DNA of 31,720 nucleotides, from IMG/VR virus record IMGVR_UViG_3300036770_003505, positions 1 through 31,720 of that record; one strand, written 5' to 3'. Shown here piece by piece: positions 27,471 through 31,720 of the stretch; the stretch's first letter is position 1; each line of letters begins with the position of its first letter. Position numbers and translations under genes: made by a program. The DNA is from a virus. Under the pieces are notes generated by a model. That model did not search any database. It saw only the letters and a list, made by a program, of their open reading frames with translations, and was not told where the DNA came from.

Positions 27471-29306
27471 TTAAATAATGGTCAATCCATTATTTGTCTT
27501 CACCTTTACTGTTATATCTCTTTCTGGATACCTTATATGATATATCTCATTTGAGTCAGCATAGATAGTTTCATCAGTTGCACGTATAATTCTATTTGAT
27601 GCTGGTGGATAATACCCAACAACTGGCTCACCACCAGAATAGTTGCCCCCAACCAAATTTTTGAATACAATAGCTGACACAGTAATCACCCCATTCAAAT
27701 TCTGAATACTGCTCTTTATCTCAGATATATTTATGTCCTTACCCAACTGAATGTTCTGTGGTATGAAATAATTATTTATTGTTGAAATAATGTTATTAAC
27801 AATATCTTTTGATGCAAACCCTGCTGATATGGTAACAGCCGCCTCAACACCAACATCTATAACTTTTGCAGATGAAACAACAATATAATCATTTATCATC
27901 CTATAATTTGATAAATAATTTGCAATATTGTCTGTCAAAAATCTTGAATTATCACTAATCAATTTCCCATTTGCATCATAAGACAAAACAAGAACTTGTA
28001 TTTTATTATCAACCTCTTGAACTGATACTTTTGCTGGTGCACCAAATTGTGGTGGCATATTACGTATAATTGATTCATAATCATTTATGGTAACTGCTCT
28101 TTTCTGTGCTGCAAAGTTAAATGATACAAAATTCCTAACTTCTTCTGTACTTGGCAATCCTGCTCCACCAATAGCTGGAAATAAATTATTAACTCTTAGT
28201 GAGTTAATTACAGCTGACTCTTGTGCTGGATTTCCTGCATTCAACCTAAATGAATTAACCCCAATCTGATTAATTGTATTTGGTCCAAGATTTGTATTTA
28301 ATCCACCCCCAACTCTATATTGAACAAATAATGTACTATTTGGTTTCAATGTTCTACCCAATGAGAAATTATTCAAATAATTCTGTAATGTAGGTAATTG
28401 CCCTGTTGTTGTGAATTGGTTTAACTGTTCCATTGCTGTATTAACCCCATTACCAAATGTAATCTTCTTAAACCCCTCTGATGTAAATTCACTTATAAAA
28501 CGATTATCTGTTTGAATATACTTTCCAACCTTTATACCTGCATTTCCTGTATCTTTTGTTGGGTCAATAATGAAAACCCTATCCTCTGCCAATGAATCAA
28601 CCTCATACCATTTATTTGCATCTCCAATGAACTCTGATGATGGGGGAATTGTATTTATTTGTCCATCTTTTAATAACACACTTGTAATCCCCAAAACATT
28701 CTTGTCTGGTAAAAATAATTCAAAAAATGGCCTAACATCAGATGCTGTAATAACTCTCTTAAAAACCTTTGTAACACCATTGATAACTGGTTCACGTTTT
28801 GTTAAAGTATAACTAATAATATTATTATTTAATTTGTTTGGTATAACTGTTCTATTTGCAAGACCTTGACCATCATAATCTGATGAAAAATCAATATCAT
28901 TTATGCTTTCAAAAATAACACCATTACCCAAGACTTGTGCACCCCTTTCAAGAACCCCAGCATAACTTGCATCAGGCTTATCTCCAAATGGGGGGACAGT
29001 TATTGAAAAATCACACAAGGTCAATGAAGGTCTTTGTCCTGGTATTTTTAAACCATAAGTTCTTGCTATATTATATATAGAAGACTTTTGTTGGGCGTAT
29101 TGTAAAACTGTTTCTTGCAAACTCCTGTCAATATGATAATGTAAATTATCTGCAACAGCAGCATTCAAATCAAGGAAAACAGAGAATATTGAAGCATCAT
29201 TAAAATCATTTATTAAATCAGGATAATATGTTCTAACATAATTTAATAATTCAGTTCTTATGCTCTGAAAATCCCTAACACCATATGATATCTTTCTATC
29301 TGACAT
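27471..29306 (-). CDS. Baseplate wedge protein, gp6/baseplate-J-like
   Basis: 611 residues, the usual size for T4-like gp6. The N-terminus carries the family pattern: RDFQSIRTELLNYVRTYYPD, then FNDASIFSVFLDLNAAVADN, QYAQQKSSIYNIARTYGLKI and PGQRPSLTL. The baseplate-J core continues to the centre, with ESAVINSLRVNNLFPAIGGA, then EVRNFVSFNFAAQKRAVTIN and DYESIIRNMPPQFGAPAKV; this 'AVT..DYE.....' block is the most conserved part of J-like proteins. In T4, gp6 dimers form the continuous ring of the baseplate and contact gp25 and gp7. Here the gene follows the gp25-like gene by one base, the expected T4-like order. No atypical features. Confidence 0.9.
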   Translation of the reverse strand: MSDRKISYGVRDFQSIRTELLNYVRTYYPDLINDFNDASIFSVFLDLNAAVADNLHYHIDRSLQETVLQYAQQKSSIYNIARTYGLKIPGQRPSLTLCDFSITVPPFGDKPDASYAGVLERGAQVLGNGVIFESINDIDFSSDYDGQGLANRTVIPNKLNNNIISYTLTKREPVINGVTKVFKRVITASDVRPFFELFLPDKNVLGITSVLLKDGQINTIPPSSEFIGDANKWYEVDSLAEDRVFIIDPTKDTGNAGIKVGKYIQTDNRFISEFTSEGFKKITFGNGVNTAMEQLNQFTTTGQLPTLQNYLNNFSLGRTLKPNSTLFVQYRVGGGLNTNLGPNTINQIGVNSFRLNAGNPAQESAVINSLRVNNLFPAIGGAGLPSTEEVRNFVSFNFAAQKRAVTINDYESIIRNMPPQFGAPAKVSVQEVDNKIQVLVLSYDANGKLISDNSRFLTDNIANYLSNYRMINDYIVVSSAKVIDVGVEAAVTISAGFASKDIVNNIISTINNYFIPQNIQLGKDINISEIKSSIQNLNGVITVSAIVFKNLVGGNYSGGEPVVGYYPPASNRIIRATDETIYADSNEIYHIRYPERDITVKVKTNNGLTII

Positions 29307-29307
29307 A

Positions 29308-29784
29308 TTATATATTTATTACAACAACTTCACTACCTGAAAAACTATTATTGTTTGTAGTGTATTCTATTTTTATTTTTGCAGTATTCTGATATGTACC
29401 ATTCCCAGGTGAACGATAAACCTTGTCCCTGGATGATAATCCAACATCATCAACACTTAACCTATCCCCTTGCACCTCCTCATTCTGATCCAAAGGTTCA
29501 ATGATTATCTTATTTATAACCAAATTTGGTATATACTTTGCAACAGAATCTCTAATATCTGTTTCAATAACATCAAATGACACAACATCTAATGGTTCAA
29601 ATAGAAATTCATATAATCTTGTTCCAAAATCTGGAAGGTAATACCTACTTCCCTTTCTTGTTAATAACAAATGCAATAAAGATGCTCTAATCTCATCTGA
29701 AGCAGTTTCTGTCATCTTTAAGGCATCCCCACGAAGTGAAGTGTCAAAAGGAAATTCAACACCATATGTAAAACCTTCAGCCAT
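29308..29784 (-). CDS. Baseplate wedge protein, gp25/W-like
   Basis: 158 residues, within the normal size range of the GPW/gp25 family. The core is clear: DEIRASLLHLLLTRKGSRYY, then LPDFGTRLYEFLFEPLD, then a helix DIRDSVAKYIPNL. In T4, gp25 binds gp6 and gp53 and sits near the tail sheath start, where it helps trigger contraction. The C-terminal 60 residues form an extra beta part (KIKIEYTTNNN) often seen in phage versions. It is the first gene of the minus-strand baseplate unit. Its ATG at 29784 lies 15 nt after a TATTTATA box, and it shares its upstream region with the divergent small gene. Confidence 0.9.
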   Translation of the reverse strand: MAEGFTYGVEFPFDTSLRGDALKMTETASDEIRASLLHLLLTRKGSRYYLPDFGTRLYEFLFEPLDVVSFDVIETDIRDSVAKYIPNLVINKIIIEPLDQNEEVQGDRLSVDDVGLSSRDKVYRSPGNGTYQNTAKIKIEYTTNNNSFSGSEVVVINI

Positions 29785-29799
29785 TATAACTCATTTAAA

Positions 29800-29807
29800 T
29801 ATAAATA
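29800..29807 (-). promoter_or_regulatory. TATTTATA box before the gp25-like gene
   Basis: TATTTATA on the minus strand, 15 nt before ATG 29784, in the context ATATATTTATATTTAA. It forms a divergent pair with the plus-strand box at 29849-29856. Confidence 0.55.
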
Positions 29808-29848
29808 TATCTTTTTCACAAATTTTGAAATTAATTTAATCTATTGTA

Positions 29849-29856
29849 TATTTATA
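29849..29856 (+). promoter_or_regulatory. TATTTATA box before the plus-strand small gene
   Basis: TATTTATA on the plus strand, 11 nt before ATG 29868, in the context GTATATTTATATAAAA. As the only case where the gene is on the other strand, it shows that box orientation follows the gene. Confidence 0.55.
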
Positions 29857-29867
29857 TAAAAAAAACT

Positions 29868-30128
29868 ATGAAAACTTTAAGGCTATCAGAAGCTGGTTTA
29901 TCCAGACTAGTTCAAAAAATTGTTGAAGAAAAAGGAAGTGAAGGCCACTTTATGGATTATCATGCTGCTGGTAAAGCAAAGACTGGTAAAAAAGCACTAT
30001 CTATGATTAAAAAAATCACAGATAAACTTTCAACAATGAAAGATAAATTTGATAATAGCAATTTTGCTTTTAGTGAAGCTGATGTAAAAAAACTTGAGCA
30101 AATTTATGATACCCTAAGTGGTAAATAA
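29868..30128 (+). CDS. Small helical phage protein, 86 aa
   Basis: The only plus-strand gene. It starts at ATG 29868; an in-frame TTG at 29844 would place the TATTTATA box inside the gene and is rejected. The sequence begins MKTLRLSEAGLSRLVQKIVE, an amphipathic helix like the short 'lTEs.L.rlvk.vi.E' N-termini seen, from memory, on many small proteins of large phages. A Lys-rich middle follows (AGKAKTGKKALSMIKKITDK) and a second helix at the end (ADVKKLEQIYDTLSGK). It is mostly charged and helical with no Cys, quite unlike the Asn/Thr-rich neighbours. Function unknown. It is placed between divergent baseplate genes and convergent nrdA, and ends before a terminator hairpin. Confidence 0.75.
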   Translation: MKTLRLSEAGLSRLVQKIVEEKGSEGHFMDYHAAGKAKTGKKALSMIKKITDKLSTMKDKFDNSNFAFSEADVKKLEQIYDTLSGK

Positions 30129-30151
30129 TTTTTGAGCAAAATTAGTAATAA

Positions 30152-30186
30152 AAACCCCCGAATCTAAATTAATAGACTGGGGGTTT
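30152..30186. terminator. Bidirectional intrinsic terminator between the small gene and nrdA
   Basis: Inverted repeat AAACCCCC (30152-30159) and GGGGGTTT (30179-30186) with a 19-nt loop containing a further TCT/AGA pairing. T-rich sequence follows on the plus strand, and TTTTATTA on the minus strand. It lies between two genes that converge (stops at 30128 and 30206), so it can end both transcripts. Confidence 0.85.
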
Positions 30187-30205
30187 CTTATTTAACAAAT
30201 TGAAT

Positions 30206-31720
30206 CTATGCCTCGCAACTAACACATTCATTTATATTCCTTGCAAATGACTGTGCTGAACTTTGACTAAACTGATAATATAAGGTCTTAACCCCCTCCT
30301 CATGTGCATACAAATATAATTGATTTATATCTTTTGCTGGAACTGATGGATGAATCATCAAGTTAAGTGATTGTGATTGGTCTATATATTTCTGTCTCTG
30401 TGCTGCTTGTAATATAAGTTCTTTTGGTGATATCTCAATGAATGATTTAAAAACCTCTTTGGTTGGGAAATCCAAGTGTTGCACTGATCCATCTTTCTTC
30501 AAAATGCTCTCCCATGTTTCTGGTGTATTTAATCCATATTTATCCAATTCAATTTCCAAAAATGGATTCTTATAAATTGTTTTTGATTTTGCCAAATCTT
30601 TAATAAAATAATTTGATTTGATTGGTTCAATACCCATACTTACCTGTCCTAGAATAAACGAACTTGACTTGGTTGGTGCTATGGCTATTAAGGTAGTGTT
30701 AGCATATCCATCTCTTAAACATCTATATCCCTTCTCTTCATATAAATATTTTGAAGCCAATTCTGATTTCTCTTTAATTAGTTTAAATATTTGATGATTT
30801 AATTGCTTTGCCATCAAAGATTCAAATTGAATTAATTTGGATTGGAATAATGAATGATAACCTAAAACCCCCAAGCCAATTGCTCTATGCTGTGATGCAA
30901 ATCTATTAGCCCTTTTCATACCAGCCATTTTACCTGACTTCAATATAAATTCATCCATAACAGCATTTAAGAACATTGTATAAACCTCAATTGCATCAGT
31001 CTCAATTATCTCATCCCAATGAAGTAAATTCAATGAACCCAAACAACAAACAAAAGAATTTAATGAATCTGTTGGCAGTTGAATTTCAGAGCATAAATTT
31101 GAAGCAGTTATATCCATACCCAATTCTTTATAGGGTGTATTGTTGTTTGAATTATCCTTGAACATAATATATGGAAAACCAAACTCATTACGTCTTTGAA
31201 TTATCTTTGCCCATATCTTTCTCTTGGTTGGGTCCCCCCCCTTCATATCATTAATCCAATTATCTGTAACTGTAATTCCATATTGCAAATTCTGTATAGG
31301 ATTACCTTCTGTTCCAATATCCAGGAACTCCATAATATCATCATGCTCAACTGGTAGCCAGACTGCACATGCACCCCTTCTTGCCTCTGATTGCTTACAA
31401 ACATCAACAACTGTATCATATACCCTTGCATAATGAACTGGGCCATCTGCTGTACCACCTGTTGATATCTTACTACCCCTGGCTCTAATATTTCCTAAGT
31501 ATGCACTTGTTCCACCACCATATTTTGACATCATACCAATTTCTCTTCCAGCATTCAAAATGCTATCTAATGTATCATCAATGTTTGATCCATAACAACT
31601 AATAGGTAATCCTTTTTCTTTACCAAAATTAATCCAGACTGGTGTTGATAGGCTGTAAAAACCCCTTGCCATATAATCTTCAAACTTAATAGCAAACCCA
31701 TCAATTTTTAAATATTCTTC
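30206..31720 (-). CDS. nrdA: Class I ribonucleotide reductase large subunit, N-terminus missing
   Basis: Reduces ribonucleotides to deoxyribonucleotides for DNA synthesis. The frame is open to the right edge (504 codons visible), so the N-terminal part, with any ATP cone, lies beyond it; ATG 31672 is internal. Visible active-site parts: LPISCYGS (Cys equivalent to E. coli C225), NLCSEI (N437, C439 and E441 equivalents), VCCLGSLNL (C462 region), IAPTKSSSFILGQVS, KTLYYQFSQ (the radical-path Tyr pair), and C-terminal CVSC, the redox-shuttle cysteines. All catalytic residues I can place are present, so the enzyme should be active if the missing part is normal. It needs an NrdB-type partner, not in the window. 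The stop is TAG, unlike most neighbours, and is followed by a bidirectional terminator. Confidence 0.92.
   Translation of the reverse strand, partial: EEYLKIDGFAIKFEDYMARGFYSLSTPVWINFGKEKGLPISCYGSNIDDTLDSILNAGREIGMMSKYGGGTSAYLGNIRARGSKISTGGTADGPVHYARVYDTVVDVCKQSEARRGACAVWLPVEHDDIMEFLDIGTEGNPIQNLQYGITVTDNWINDMKGGDPTKRKIWAKIIQRRNEFGFPYIMFKDNSNNNTPYKELGMDITASNLCSEIQLPTDSLNSFVCCLGSLNLLHWDEIIETDAIEVYTMFLNAVMDEFILKSGKMAGMKRANRFASQHRAIGLGVLGYHSLFQSKLIQFESLMAKQLNHQIFKLIKEKSELASKYLYEEKGYRCLRDGYANTTLIAIAPTKSSSFILGQVSMGIEPIKSNYFIKDLAKSKTIYKNPFLEIELDKYGLNTPETWESILKKDGSVQHLDFPTKEVFKSFIEISPKELILQAAQRQKYIDQSQSLNLMIHPSVPAKDINQLYLYAHEEGVKTLYYQFSQSSAQSFARNINECVSCEA

Noticed and set aside
29844-29846. TTG 29844 as start of the small plus-strand gene
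   Set aside because: It would put the TATTTATA box inside the coding region; ATG 29868 has the box 11 nt upstream, like other genes.
31672-31672. ATG 31672 as the start of nrdA
   Set aside because: The frame is open through to the window edge, and the residues before it (IKFEDYMARGFYSL) continue the enzyme fold; the real start is outside the window.

Overview
The window looks like part of the late structural region of a large, AT-rich, T4-like contractile-tailed phage that probably infects a Bacteroidota (Flavobacteria-like) host. The phage call rests on a gp25/W-like baseplate protein, a gp6/J-like baseplate protein, a tail-protein-I-like candidate, many fibre-type genes, and a class I ribonucleotide reductase large subunit of the kind carried by large phages. 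The host call rests on SprB repeats and FISUMP domains, both typical of Bacteroidota, and on start sites that lack Shine-Dalgarno motifs and have A-rich leaders. Stops are TAA (most), TGA (two) and TAG (one), so nothing suggests stop-codon reassignment. No tRNA, rRNA, CRISPR array, insertion sequence or reverse transcriptase was seen.

Layout from right to left, the direction of transcription for all but one gene. 31720-30206: the C-terminal two thirds of nrdA, cut by the right edge. 30152-30186: a hairpin that can terminate transcription from both sides. 29868-30128: a small helical protein, the only plus-strand gene. 29784-27471: gp25-like and gp6-like baseplate wedge genes. 27391-22298: a 1697-residue protein with a carboxypeptidase-regulatory-like N-terminus and a buried membrane-type helix bundle. 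22305-16404: six structural genes, including a Thr-Pro-linked Cys-rich protein, a FISUMP protein and a PKD-like protein. 16404-13423: a 993-residue tail-protein-I/gp7-like candidate. 13418-1: a fibre and adhesin locus. It holds a seven-repeat SprB-like protein, a two-domain Thr-Pro-linked protein, a 1544-residue mosaic (DUF5122 propeller, Thr-Pro stalks, FISUMP tip), an 873-residue mosaic with a glycine-rich end, two further structural proteins, and a Thr-Pro stalk protein running off the left edge.

The genes appear to form baseplate and fibre transcription units. Junctions inside units are overlaps (ATGA, TAATG) or gaps of a few bases. The larger gaps carry a shared sense-strand box, TATTTATA, 11-19 nt before the start codon; it also precedes the plus-strand gene, in that gene's orientation. 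This box is a candidate phage late promoter. The fibre locus reads as a mosaic: a limited set of domains is reused across several genes, joined by 18-bp-periodic Thr-Pro stalks that could recombine with one another.
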